Positions 34,703 through 42,981 of a stretch of 64,000 bases of DNA are shown here, piece after piece (within the stretch, counting starts at the first letter, position 1; each line of letters starts with the position of its first letter). The translations under genes were made by a program, and so were the position numbers. This DNA comes from Fodinibius salsisoli (lineage in GTDB: Bacteria; Bacteroidota; Rhodothermia; Balneolales; Balneolaceae), in the NCBI RefSeq assembly GCF_026229185.1, contig NZ_JAGGJA010000003.1, positions 62,001 through 126,000 on the forward strand, given 5' to 3'. The notes under the pieces were generated by a model, which ran no database searches, was not told where the DNA came from, and saw nothing but the letters and a program-made list of their open reading frames with translations.

Positions 34703-36082
34703 TTAATTGGATGGTATGTCAGAAAGAGGGGTACCGATCAGGCGCTCGACCTCGGCTATAGCCCGATTATATTCAGCCAATGCTTGAATATATCGAGTAC
34801 GGCTGGTAAAAAGCGTGCGCTGGGCATCCAGCACCTCCAGATAATCAAATTTCCCTTGCTTATAACCGGCCTGTATGCCCTCAAAAGCGGATTGTGCGCC
34901 CGGTAATACTTGGTTCTGTAATTGTTTCACTTCGTGGTAAGAAGCTTGCAGCCGGTTATAAGCCTCTTGTAAGGCCCTGGTTACTTCCGTAACCGCCGCC
35001 TGCCGCTGTGATCGGCCGCGATTGATTTGATATTTGGCCGCTTTAATATCGCCTTGGTTGCGATCGAAAAGGGGAAGCGGTATGGAAATTCCCACCACTG
35101 CAGCTTCGGCGCCTACATCTTCAAAATGCTTATAACCGCCGCTAATGGTAGGATCGGGAATGCCTTGGGCCCGTTCCAGGGAAAGCTTCGACTCGCGTTG
35201 CTGCATCTCGGTAGCCCAGCGCGCAACGTCCGGGTTGCGCTGTATGTACTGCACCAGCGAGGGGTAGGCCGGTAAAGAATCGGTTTGGGCCAGCGTACCG
35301 GCCAGTTCCTTGAATACAGGCTGCTTGCTCCCCCAAAAGGAGGATAGGTTACTGCGGGCGGCCTTAAAACGGTTTAATGCATTTTCAAGGTCAATGCGGG
35401 CCCGCGAGAGTTCCACTTCTGCTCTTGTCTTTGCAATGGGTGAAACCTTGCCGACTTCGACCTGAGATGAAATAGAATCAAATAGCTTTTGAGCTACCTC
35501 TACTAATTCCTGTTGCTGATGCCACTGTTGCTGGGCTTCTAACGCCGAAATATACGCTTGGGTAACGCCGGTGAGCACGTCCAGGCGCTGAGTCTCATAA
35601 TCCCAGCCCGCCAATTGTTGGTTGTAGCCCGCCAGGCGTTTTCGTTTAAGCCGATCGGCGCCCAGCAAGATCTTTTGGCCCAGCCGAATGGTGATTTCGC
35701 GGTTATCCAATCCTTCAAACTGTCCGGAGCCACCAAAGTTCTCCATTTCCGCTTCCAAACGGGGATTGGGTAGCAGTGACGCCTGCAAGCGCTCGGCTTC
35801 CCTCGCGCGCACCTGCCAACCGTAGCTTTGCAGCCGGGGATTTTCGAGCACGGCTTTGGAGAGCGCATCCGGAAAGGTCAGCGTATCTGATATCTGTATG
35901 GTTGCTGCCGTATCCTGCGGCTCCACGTTTTTGTTCAGGGCGGGAGATTGTCCGTAGTTTTTGTCTCCCAAGGTACTTTCCGAGGGTGGTTCAATAAGGG
36001 TCTGTTCGCTGGCGCATCCGGCAGCAAGTACAAGCATGCCGAGGACCAACACAGTTTTTAAAAATAGTTTCATATATTCCAA
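34703..36082 (-). CDS. TolC-type outer-membrane channel (CusC/CzcC family)
   Basis: A 459-residue outer-membrane factor with a lipoprotein signal (MLVLAAGCASE; an ATG three codons in is equally possible). Two repeats of long coiled helices carry the family signatures RLQASLLPNPRLEAEMENF and YKQGKFDYLEVLDAQRTLF. It forms the exit duct of the tripartite pump. It is 21 bases upstream of the adaptor gene and is probably the first large gene of the cus/czc-like operon. Confidence 0.9.
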   Translation of the reverse strand: MEYMKLFLKTVLVLGMLVLAAGCASEQTLIEPPSESTLGDKNYGQSPALNKNVEPQDTAATIQISDTLTFPDALSKAVLENPRLQSYGWQVRAREAERLQASLLPNPRLEAEMENFGGSGQFEGLDNREITIRLGQKILLGADRLKRKRLAGYNQQLAGWDYETQRLDVLTGVTQAYISALEAQQQWHQQQELVEVAQKLFDSISSQVEVGKVSPIAKTRAEVELSRARIDLENALNRFKAARSNLSSFWGSKQPVFKELAGTLAQTDSLPAYPSLVQYIQRNPDVARWATEMQQRESKLSLERAQGIPDPTISGGYKHFEDVGAEAAVVGISIPLPLFDRNQGDIKAAKYQINRGRSQRQAAVTEVTRALQEAYNRLQASYHEVKQLQNQVLPGAQSAFEGIQAGYKQGKFDYLEVLDAQRTLFTSRTRYIQALAEYNRAIAEVERLIGTPLSDIPSN

Positions 36083-36192
36083 CCAATTTTTTGCTGTTAT
36101 AAAGGGGCAAGCAGTACCGGCAGGATATAGTTATTCCTTACCGGATTACCTTACTTGCAATGAAGAAGTGATATAAAAAGGGCTGGAACTAC

Positions 36193-36474
36193 TTAGTTGT
36201 AGAGAATGCGAACAACGGTTGTTAGCGAGGCTGTTATTGCATCCTCGATTAAGGGAGGGTCGTAGGAAACAAGGTGAAATACTCGTGATTGCGGGAGGTC
36301 TTCAACCTTGCTATACAGAATACCGTCAAGAACCTTGAGCGTGCGCTCCTGATCGAACCGCGTCGTTCGTTGTTCTTTGGAACAGGTCGCTGAAAAAGCA
36401 ATATCGCTGTGATGGCTTTGACCGGTATGGTAGGTAGAGGAGCTGCTATCGTGATGGGTCCCGGTATGCATCAT
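36193..36474 (-). CDS. small His-rich leader protein of the RND operon, start unclear
   Basis: The ATG at 36474 gives 93 residues opening with a His cluster (MMHTGTHHDSSSS ... TGQSHHSD). However, the same frame is open upstream to a stop at 36688-36690 and there encodes a convincing signal peptide (IAAALIFLFSLHFLSIHG) followed by LVLCFEENGDVNIES. That resembles the LCxGxxGHxxIE segment of small periplasmic proteins that often precede metal RND operons. No ATG, GTG or TTG exists in that upstream part. Either a non-standard start is used or the start codon has been lost. It precedes the TolC-type gene by 110 bases. Confidence 0.55.
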   Translation of the reverse strand: MMHTGTHHDSSSSTYHTGQSHHSDIAFSATCSKEQRTTRFDQERTLKVLDGILYSKVEDLPQSRVFHLVSYDPPLIEDAITASLTTVVRILYN

Positions 36475-36690
36475 ATCCTCTGAGGGGATCGAAAGAAAAG
36501 AACCGGCGACCGACTCGATATTGACATCGCCATTTTCCTCAAAACACAGAACCAGAGCATCTGCGATGCCGTGGATACTCAGGAAATGCAGACTAAATAA
36601 GAAAATAAGCGCTGCAGCTATGCCCTTCGTACCGGTTCGATATGTAGATCTAATGGTTTTGATAGGTACAATCGATTTTATTAGACCCTA

Positions 36691-37010
36691 TTATAGAGAA
36701 TAAATCACGAAATTAAAAGAGTGTTATTTGAACGAGGTTCATCTTTGCCGTTTGCTTCATGTGTTGGGCCGTGATCAACATTTCCACGTTCAGCCGAGTC
36801 GTTCGGTCAGCCAATGATCTTTTATGTGACTCGTGTAATATTATTATTGCGGCCCATGTATAACCACTTTACATAACCGAGGCTTATACGACAAGTGAGT
36901 AAATTTCACCGCGTAAAATCACTCTTTCTTTAAAAGAAACATCAGTCTAACATACCGCTGAAGAGTTTGTAGTAGATCCCGATTATGATAAAATGAAGTA
37001 GTCATATTGT
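36691..37010. other. intergenic region between efflux operon and transposition module
   Basis: These roughly 320 bases hold element E3 (36818-36894) and no gene. A copy of ATGAAGTAG lies at 36993-37001 and again near 40573, and its complement near 42704, which might mark transposase sites. The left edge of the AT-rich mobile segment probably lies here, but no clear terminal repeat was found. Confidence 0.4.
36818..36894 (-). promoter_or_regulatory. shared regulatory element E3, likely RND operon promoter
   Basis: On the minus strand it begins TTGTCGTATAAGCC, continues CGGTTATGTAAAGT and ends CGAGTCACATAAAAG. It matches E2 (19386-19480) at both ends and in the CGGTTAT-TAAAGT core, and resembles E1. 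TTGTCG and TAAAGT are 17 bases apart with a dyad-like centre, so it may be a metal-regulated promoter. It points to the His-rich leader and RND operon. Confidence 0.45.
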
Positions 37011-37571
37011 TCACTTAGTAACAGCTTGTATCTTGGTCCACTTCATTGATTTCTTCTCTTCCCTATATTCTTGGTATTCTCGAGTGCTGAGTTGTAGCCC
37101 GATCCATGAAGGTGCTTTGACTGTTCGCGGCTTAATACAACGGTATGTCGATTTCTGTTTAGAATTAGAGCTATTCTGTGATTCAATTCTTAGAAATTCG
37201 TTCTTGTCCAATAAAGATAAGTACTTATTTACTGTTTCTTGATGACATTTTGAAATACGCGTAATTTCTTTCATAGTAAAGGTTTTTAATGAGCGGGCCG
37301 CCTTCCATATTTTTTTAGGGATCGCTGGATCTTGAAAGTCTTTGGCTAGTTGTTTCTCATACTGCCGCTGTTTAATACACCCTTCGGTTAATGAATTCCA
37401 TTTAACAACCGCTTGATCCGGGTTCTTACCATCTGGACCTTTACAGAGACAGTCCGTATTCAGACAATTAATATTCCAATGTCTAAATGTTATACACCGT
37501 AATTCCAGAGGTACTCCTCCACAAAATGGACAGGGACGTGGTTTTACGATAAGGGCTTTGCCGATAGACAT
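37011..37571 (-). CDS. zinc-ribbon and helix-turn-helix protein of the transposition module
   Basis: A 186-residue protein. Residues about 12-60 form a zinc ribbon (PCPFCGGVPLEL ... NCLNTDCLC ... AVVKWN) like Lar-type restriction-alleviation proteins. Residues about 95-135 look like a helix-turn-helix (FTMKEITRISKCHQETVNKYLSLL). The tail is basic. It lies three bases downstream of the AAA ATPase, in the place where TniQ-like targeting proteins sit in Tn5053/Tn7 elements, but it has no clear TniQ similarity. A DNA-binding accessory role is inferred. Confidence 0.55.
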   Translation of the reverse strand: MSIGKALIVKPRPCPFCGGVPLELRCITFRHWNINCLNTDCLCKGPDGKNPDQAVVKWNSLTEGCIKQRQYEKQLAKDFQDPAIPKKIWKAARSLKTFTMKEITRISKCHQETVNKYLSLLDKNEFLRIESQNSSNSKQKSTYRCIKPRTVKAPSWIGLQLSTREYQEYREEKKSMKWTKIQAVTK

Positions 37572-37574
37572 AAG

Positions 37575-38261
37575 TTACTGAGGGGTTTTATCGATTAATT
37601 CCGGGGAAATAGATTCCATTGAATTTGTTTTTGCTTTTTCCTCCAAGTAGTGCAACCATGTCATAATTTTTCGAAACTCTCCGTTTGTAATCTCATATAA
37701 TCGTTCGGCCGTTTCTTCATGCATTGGAACCTCTGCAAGTTTCTCGCTAATCTCCAATATCTCGTCCTGATCAATAGGCCGAGCACGGATAACATCGGCA
37801 AAACGACTGTATAAGTGCGGAAAACCTTTCAGTTTTCGTTCTGCATTATGCATACCAATCAGGAGAAAACAATTACCACTCTCATCGTGAATATCCCTCA
37901 TAGTTTCTAGAATTTTGCTATCATGAAGCATATGATCAACTTCATCAATGATAACCAGTTTCGGATTTATACTTAACACCTCGACCGCTCGGTTATAGGC
38001 ATTTTTGATCCGTCCCTCTTGTTTTTCATTAAGTTCATGTAACAGATCATTGAGGAACCATCGGATCGACCACGCGGTTTTAGCCCGTAGATACACATAG
38101 TCTTTCTGCACATGCATATGAATAGCTGCCTCTGATTTACCTAATCCGGGAGAACCATAGAACAACCCCAAGCCGGGGGTACCGTTATCTGTTGTCAGTA
38201 GCGTATCGGCTAATTTATATAACCGTCGTACATTTTTAGTAATAACAAATTGATTTTTCAT
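37575..38261 (-). CDS. MuB-like AAA+ ATPase
   Basis: A 228-residue ATPase. The Walker A motif GSPGLGKS is at residues 36-43, the Walker B LVIIDEVDHM near residue 105, and a sensor motif LIGMHNAE follows. This is the size and form of MuB/TniB-type target-selecting ATPases that partner DDE transposases. It lies 79 bases downstream of the transposase gene in the same direction, as in Mu and Tn7-type modules. It would choose target DNA and activate the transposase. Confidence 0.8.
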   Translation of the reverse strand: MKNQFVITKNVRRLYKLADTLLTTDNGTPGLGLFYGSPGLGKSEAAIHMHVQKDYVYLRAKTAWSIRWFLNDLLHELNEKQEGRIKNAYNRAVEVLSINPKLVIIDEVDHMLHDSKILETMRDIHDESGNCFLLIGMHNAERKLKGFPHLYSRFADVIRARPIDQDEILEISEKLAEVPMHEETAERLYEITNGEFRKIMTWLHYLEEKAKTNSMESISPELIDKTPQ

Positions 38262-38340
38262 TTGGAGTCCTCCAATTACTTACTTTTTGTTAGGGTCAGT
38301 CTTCTGAATGTTATTGCTGTTTAAATGCATTAGTTTATTC

Positions 38341-40506
38341 CTACTTGAACAGTTCATTAACCCATCCGCTATATTTTGTTTTATACAGGCCAGTATAACT
38401 TTCACTTTGGATAAAGTTTTTAAGGAAAGTGATGTCTTCATCAGTGATTTCTTTTTTTTCCTTTCCGGCTATGTGTTCAAATCGCTCGTAGGGGTATTCA
38501 AACAGCGGACGTTCTACTGCTTCATTTACCTCATCTATGTCTACCGGGTAGTCTATTTGATTTGCACCACCGTCTTCTGTCTTCGTCTTTGAGTCCAGAT
38601 CATATGCTGATATGGGGGTAATATCCTCCTTTTCTTCTTCATCATCTTTAGGAATGAGCTTCCAGGCAGGCATGGTCGTATCATCATTCAAATTATAAAG
38701 TGCTTCGTTCGCCCGTTTTGCGCGTTTTCTCAAGCGTCTTCGTTGCTTCATCTGCTCACGAATCGTTGGATCAATCTCCCCTTCCTCATTGACCAATTGC
38801 TCAAACGGATGCTTCGCCTTGCAGGCATAGGCCTCACATAAGGGGACTCTGTGTCCCTCACTGTGGTCATAGACCCACACTTTCTCCGGTACCCGACGGG
38901 TATACCGGACGACCACCGGTTTATTCCAGCCTGTGAGTACGTCCCGATTTTGATACTCTATGCCTTCAATCGTAAATCGAGCCCGGCGGGGACGTTTTTT
39001 TTCAGCGCGAAGAAGCAGGTCTATCATATCCTTATAGGGTACGCCTGGCCCTTTACCATCTTCAAGCACTTGTAACGGCGTTTCCCCTTTTCGCAGGCCG
39101 CCATGATCTTCTTTCCCATAGGCCTGGAAGGTCCAGTGTTTCAGGGTCTTGAGAACTTCAGGGATGGTCGGCAGCCAATCTCCTACGTGTTTTTTGTAGG
39201 CCCGCGCATGCATCTGTTCATTGCGTTTAAGCCGGGGGACTTGCTCGTCAATGGAATTTCCCCGATAGGTCGGCAATAGCTTCGAAAACCGTTCATTAAG
39301 CTGATTGAAAAACTGCTCTATCGGTTTGCTTTGCGGGTGATAGGGTTTGGTGAAGTGGGTAATAATGCCATACCGCTGATAGATCCCGGCCAGCCTGGTA
39401 TCATAGAACTCTGGGCTCTTCGTAAAATGTTTGGCTTTAAAGGCTCGCCCGTTGTCTAAAATCACCGCCTCCGGAAACTTTCCGAGGGTTTTCACGGCAT
39501 CGGCTAACGCTTCGGAAATATTATCGGTATTCTCCGTGGGCATGATCGAAAGGCCAACGGGCATTCGGGAGCGTCCATCGTAGAAACAGATGAGCGTCGG
39601 ACGATGAGCTTTGCCCGTGTAAGGATGCTTTACATCAAAATTAAGTACGTGCCCATCTGCTATCAGGATTTCACCTACTGTTAAGGTATTCCAATCGCGG
39701 TCAATATAAGGCAGTACCTTATCATTGAGGGCTTTTTCTCCCTCCCGATATAACGTCCAGGTATCAAAGTGTTCGTTCTTATAGTCCTTTATCCACCGGC
39801 AGGCAGTCTTCGTGCTGCAAGGAGGCTCTCGGCCCTTCAATCGCAGGTTTGCATGCAGAATTTTAGCCGCCGTGGTAGGAGCAATTTGACTGGGCTGTAG
39901 CAATAATGCTAGTAGTCGCTTTTTATACCACGTTGGTATTGAATAGTGGCCTTTATTTCGCTGGTATTTGGGGGCAAGCGCTTTAATCACATCCTCCCCC
40001 TGTTGGCAAGCTTTTTTGTAATTGGGCCACCACCGCTGTTGGAGCATATATCCACTCACCTCCCCTATGGTCTTAAAGGTTTCTTCAAGGACATGGCCGC
40101 TATTATAGATTTCAGCCACCTCGTGATAAACCGGTGTAATATTCTTGTCCTGAGCCTTAGCTCGATTTAGGGCACGTTCCAACAGATGGATGAGATCAAG
40201 TCGGGCTTTGGCTTTTTCTATCGCCCACCCTGGTAACCCCTTGTGGTTGGATTCAAAAGAAAGTTGACTGTTCTTTTGTACATGTTGGATGTATTCCAAC
40301 CTATAAGGTTCCGGCAGGCCTTCAGGATTAATTAGATGCCGATAACCATTCCGCCCTGTAGAGTGTTCTTTTTTTAAATAATGATCGCTAATCCTTTCCC
40401 GTTCGATAAGTTTTCGAATGCCCCTCTTCCCTATACTAATAATTTGTGATAAATCAGTAACAGATATATAATTTGGCACCTCTTGCTGATTATCGAGTTT
40501 GAACAT
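38341..40506 (-). CDS. MuA-like DDE transposase
   Basis: A 721-residue protein. The N-terminus is a helix-turn-helix DNA-binding part (SVTDLSQIISIGKRGIRKLI, residues about 15-34). The integrase core has Asp284 (LIADGHV), Asp351 (VILDNGRAF) and Glu397 (QSKPIEQFFN), the DDE triad with Mu-like spacing. A Mu C-terminal-type beta-barrel (VLTGWNKPVVVRYTRRVPEKVWVYD) and a basic tail that would contact the ATPase follow. All catalytic residues are present, so it looks active. Length fits phage-Mu-type transposases. Confidence 0.88.
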   Translation of the reverse strand: MFKLDNQQEVPNYISVTDLSQIISIGKRGIRKLIERERISDHYLKKEHSTGRNGYRHLINPEGLPEPYRLEYIQHVQKNSQLSFESNHKGLPGWAIEKAKARLDLIHLLERALNRAKAQDKNITPVYHEVAEIYNSGHVLEETFKTIGEVSGYMLQQRWWPNYKKACQQGEDVIKALAPKYQRNKGHYSIPTWYKKRLLALLLQPSQIAPTTAAKILHANLRLKGREPPCSTKTACRWIKDYKNEHFDTWTLYREGEKALNDKVLPYIDRDWNTLTVGEILIADGHVLNFDVKHPYTGKAHRPTLICFYDGRSRMPVGLSIMPTENTDNISEALADAVKTLGKFPEAVILDNGRAFKAKHFTKSPEFYDTRLAGIYQRYGIITHFTKPYHPQSKPIEQFFNQLNERFSKLLPTYRGNSIDEQVPRLKRNEQMHARAYKKHVGDWLPTIPEVLKTLKHWTFQAYGKEDHGGLRKGETPLQVLEDGKGPGVPYKDMIDLLLRAEKKRPRRARFTIEGIEYQNRDVLTGWNKPVVVRYTRRVPEKVWVYDHSEGHRVPLCEAYACKAKHPFEQLVNEEGEIDPTIREQMKQRRRLRKRAKRANEALYNLNDDTTMPAWKLIPKDDEEEKEDITPISAYDLDSKTKTEDGGANQIDYPVDIDEVNEAVERPLFEYPYERFEHIAGKEKKEITDEDITFLKNFIQSESYTGLYKTKYSGWVNELFK

Positions 40507-40710
40507 AATGCTTAAGGTTATTTACAGGTATTCCATCCATTAGTTATTTAACTTCCTCGAGGTATTTAAAAATGAAGTAGGTAAAATGATCGTTGGTTAC
40601 TTTAAATTAACTCTACTACTATCAATGTCTCTAAACTTACCTCTTTCAATCAATTAAAGGAATTCCGGCTATCTCTTGCTAGAGAAAACGAATACATTTG
40701 TGTAATTAAG

Positions 40711-40739
40711 TTGACAAATGTCACCTCATGTATTACAAT
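40711..40739 (+). promoter_or_regulatory. sigma70-like promoter towards the repressor gene
   Basis: TTGACA (40711-40716) and TACAAT (40734-40739) are spaced by 17 bases, an excellent match to the housekeeping consensus. The -10 box lies inside the left arm of the operator, so the repressor can shut off its own promoter. Confidence 0.6.
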
Positions 40740-40765
40740 ATTGTATTACGATATTGTAATACATG
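40727..40765. promoter_or_regulatory. perfect 15-bp inverted-repeat operator
   Basis: CATGTATTACAATAT (40727-40741) is followed after nine bases by its exact complement ATATTGTAATACATG (40751-40765). The nine-base centre TGTATTACG repeats the half-site again, so three half-sites are stacked. It overlaps the -10 of the plus-strand promoter. The CI-like protein at 41005 is the likely binder. Confidence 0.75.
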
Positions 40766-41004
40766 TTTGAACATCATTTTTAGTATTTAAATTTGTAATA
40801 CCTTTTTTAAACTTTAGGATATTGATGGATAGAATCCCTAATGTATCCGAGAATATTTTGCTATACAGCAGTAGAAATTTGGATTGGGAAATAGAATTAA
40901 AGATTTCTCTTCTTATATTTATCATATGTGTAACACATGTTTTTAGTGAGCAATCCAACTCTCACATATACTGTATGTTTAATTTTTAGACAATCTCATC
41001 ATAA

Positions 41005-41430
41005 ATGGTGAAAAATTCAACAGATATTTGGAGTAGGCTATCTGAAGTGCTCAATGCGGACAATCTTGATGAAGTTGCTAAGAAGCTCGGTCTGAATGCC
41101 AGTACTTTAAGAGGAAGAAAAGCGAGGGAAGCTATACCTTACGAACAAATTGTTCAAAATCTGGACGTTTATGATTTAGTATATGTTTTCAAAGATAAAA
41201 AGATAAATAAACCTGTTGATTTACTGGACGGGATTAACCAAAAAGATATTGAAAAAGGTAATTTAAGCGAAATTGAACAATACCTTGACAAACTTGTCCA
41301 GGACATTGAAGAAGGACCTTTTTCCAGCAAATTTAAGCTAAGAATGGTTGCTTCTCTCATGCGTATAGCTGATGATAACCTTAAAAACTTTCAGGAAGAA
41401 ATCACTCGAGTACCATTAGAGGAAAGATAA
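41005..41430 (+). CDS. CI-like helix-turn-helix repressor
   Basis: A 141-residue protein. Residues about 8-60 fit the phage CI-type HTH domain: LSEVLNADNLDEVAKKLG, then LNASTLRGRKAREAIPYEQI with the recognition helix. The C-terminal part is acidic and helical, with no LexA/CI-type protease domain. It is transcribed away from the transposase across a region with a strong palindrome, the position of the repressor in Mu-like elements. It would keep the transposition genes silent. Confidence 0.75.
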   Translation: MVKNSTDIWSRLSEVLNADNLDEVAKKLGLNASTLRGRKAREAIPYEQIVQNLDVYDLVYVFKDKKINKPVDLLDGINQKDIEKGNLSEIEQYLDKLVQDIEEGPFSSKFKLRMVASLMRIADDNLKNFQEEITRVPLEER

Positions 41431-41459
41431 TGCACCCTGAATATCCTTATTATTACTAT

Positions 41460-42110
41460 TTATTTATCTTTCGGGATGCTATTTGTATAGAGAATATTGG
41501 AATATAAAGTCTCACCATATGGCCAGCGTATGCCACCCCGATGTGTCCCTGCCCAACTGAAGTAATCTGGATCTTGTAGCTCAGAAAAGATTCCTTTACG
41601 GAGTGGCTTTAGGTCAAAAATACGTTGCTCTCCACTCTCGAAAGTTAATTCAAGCTTAAAATTATCCAAGGGAGATACGGCTGACACATCTGGGACCGGA
41701 CCTGAAGAGGTTTTCAAGCCTCCTAACAATTTTTCTCGTTGTTTTCTCCGTTCTTTGATTTCCCGTTTAACTTGATTAACTGGTATTCCATCTCCTTCTT
41801 TAAATGATTTAGTTCTGGCCCGAAGGGTACAATGAAGATGGATTTTCTCTATTAGATCGAAAAGGGTTTTCATTCGACTATCTCCATCATCATCCGGTGA
41901 ATTTTCAGTTTCTTCAGCTGGGGACATGTCATCGGGTAATGGCGGAGGAATATTTTCAAACTTTCTCATAAGGTGATTAGCCTCAACAATCCAATCCGCA
42001 TTTAGGCCTGATTCTGAAGAATCTATACTCTGGTAAATTTCATCTGCTAATTGCTCACGCAAAGCATTGGGCAGGTCGAAAATAATATTGAGCAACTCTT
42101 GTTTCTTCAT
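41460..42110 (-). CDS. DUF2442 protein with N-terminal addiction-module-like part
   Basis: A 216-residue protein. The first 40 residues (ELLNIIFDLPNALREQLADEIYQSI) resemble the short helical addiction-module component found before RelE-type toxins. A charged middle follows (residues about 75-130). Residues about 135-205 match DUF2442 (LDNFKLELTFESGEQRIFDL ... GIRWPYGETLYSNILY). DUF2442 genes usually accompany DUF4160 partners in toxin-antitoxin-like pairs; no partner is seen here. It converges on the repressor gene and is probably cargo of the mobile element. Confidence 0.6.
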   Translation of the reverse strand: MKKQELLNIIFDLPNALREQLADEIYQSIDSSESGLNADWIVEANHLMRKFENIPPPLPDDMSPAEETENSPDDDGDSRMKTLFDLIEKIHLHCTLRARTKSFKEGDGIPVNQVKREIKERRKQREKLLGGLKTSSGPVPDVSAVSPLDNFKLELTFESGEQRIFDLKPLRKGIFSELQDPDYFSWAGTHRGGIRWPYGETLYSNILYTNSIPKDK

Positions 42111-42344
42111 TCTATTAATAAGTTTTTTGTTCCCCTTGCTATTTTCAGCTACTAAAGTATTGAAATAGTACTATGAAAAAAATTGGTATAATAAAATAAT
42201 TTTCAGAAAACACCTGTTGGTCCAAGAATACCCTTACTGCTTGCTGTCAATAGATATCAAAAGAGATGAAATGCAAAACAATTTAAGCTTATTCAATTTT
42301 GCCAGTCACAGCTACCAACTACTGGCTTAAAATGTAGGTGTTCA

Positions 42345-42597
42345 ATTTATTTTAATCTGCTTGTCCATATTTGACTAATTTAGAATTTTGGGCCTTTTTA
42401 GCTCCCGAAAACAAAATAATCCAAAATGCCTCTCTCGTCGCTTAAACGTATATTATGGGGCAGAACCCTCAATTCACATTATTTTATTTTACTTGTCCAG
42501 TGATAACATGCTCTAAGCGGAATTTATTATCGATGGTATCGATGGTATCGATGGACAGGCAGATTAAAATAAATGGACAACCAAAATAAAATAATTC
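42345..42597. repeat. four related TGGACA-headed repeats in inverted arrangement
   Basis: R1 (minus, 42345-42367) and R3 (plus, 42552-42574) are the same 23-base sequence with one difference, starting TGGACA and containing GCAGATTAAAATAAAT. R2 (minus, 42477-42499) and R4 (plus, 42574-42597) start TGGACAA and contain AAAATAAAATAAT. R1/R2 point left and R3/R4 point right, with the TGGACA ends facing each other. Paired 22-bp sites with TG at the outer end are typical of transposase-binding ends. Confidence 0.65.
42528..42554. repeat. three tandem TATCGATGG units
   Basis: Three perfect 9-base units run from 42528 to 42554, the last running into repeat R3. It is a short minisatellite, possibly a replication-slippage product or insertion scar between the two repeat pairs. 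Confidence 0.8.
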
Positions 42598-42793
42598 TGG
42601 GGTTCCCTCTCTGGAAATAGAGTCCATAGAAATCATCGCCTATGTCCTTTAAACGGCATTTATATCCATTTTAATCGGTCATTTCGGTCATTAATGTGCT
42701 ATTTACTTCATTTTTGTTCCTATTGGCAAATATCCAATTATAGGTATAACCTTCTGGTATACAGTTAGTTAACTAAATCACCTTTGTTCCTTA

Positions 42794-42830
42794 TTATGTT
42801 CCTATTGCAGAAATTCTAATAGGAACATAA
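42794..42830. other. perfect 13-bp hairpin
   Basis: TTATGTTCCTATT (42794-42806) and AATAGGAACATAA (42818-42830) pair perfectly around an 11-base loop. On the plus strand six T follow, like an intrinsic terminator, but no plus-strand gene ends here. GTTCCTATT also occurs at 42716. It could be a protein site or an RNA end. Confidence 0.5.
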
Positions 42831-42981
42831 ATTTTTTGCATTGATGCTTTGTTGGAGCTAAAAAGATCCTCCCTGCACTAATGTTACCTACGAGATTTAG
42901 AAAATGAGTTAAGGAGCGACATTAAGAATATTTTGCTTGGGTAGGTAATCTTTTTAATATCTCCTTCAGGTTTAAAGGTTA

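Larger units (their letters stand above)
40507..41004. promoter_or_regulatory. divergent control region of the transposon
   Basis: These 498 bases between transposase (minus) and repressor (plus) carry a good plus-strand promoter (40711-40739), an inverted-repeat operator (40727-40765) and, near 40926, a small palindrome ATGTGTAACACAT. The rest is A/T-rich and shows no gene. Confidence 0.6.
37011..42499. mobile_element. Mu-like transposable element core (edges not proven)
   Basis: The segment contains a MuA-like transposase, a MuB-like ATPase, a zinc-ribbon accessory gene, a divergent CI-like repressor with operator, and a DUF2442-type cargo gene. Base composition is clearly richer in A/T than the metal region to the left. 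The right limit given here is the outward TTGTCCA end of repeat R2 at 42499; the left limit is the last gene. No phage structural genes are present, so it is a minimal transposon. A matching left terminal repeat and target duplication were not found. Confidence 0.55.
42111..42981. other. 871-base noncoding region with repeats
   Basis: No coding frame of note was found between the DUF2442 gene and the defence pair. It holds four copies of a TGGACA-headed 23-base repeat (42345-42597), three tandem TATCGATGG units, two GTTCCTATT motifs, a 12-base palindrome TTAGTTAACTAA (42765-42776) and a perfect hairpin (42794-42830). It is downstream of the defence operon and may be the junction between two mobile units. 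Confidence 0.55.

Noticed and set aside
37011-37571. TniQ-type targeting protein
   Set aside because: The position fits, but the zinc ribbon is Lar-like and no TniQ pattern is visible.
40746-40958. 70-codon minus-strand frame in the transposon control region
   Set aside because: It overlaps the operator and promoter, is very A/T-rich and lacks protein-like composition.
42528-42554. Possible CRISPR-like repeat
   Set aside because: Only three units of nine bases with no spacers; a simple tandem repeat. No CRISPR array was seen anywhere.
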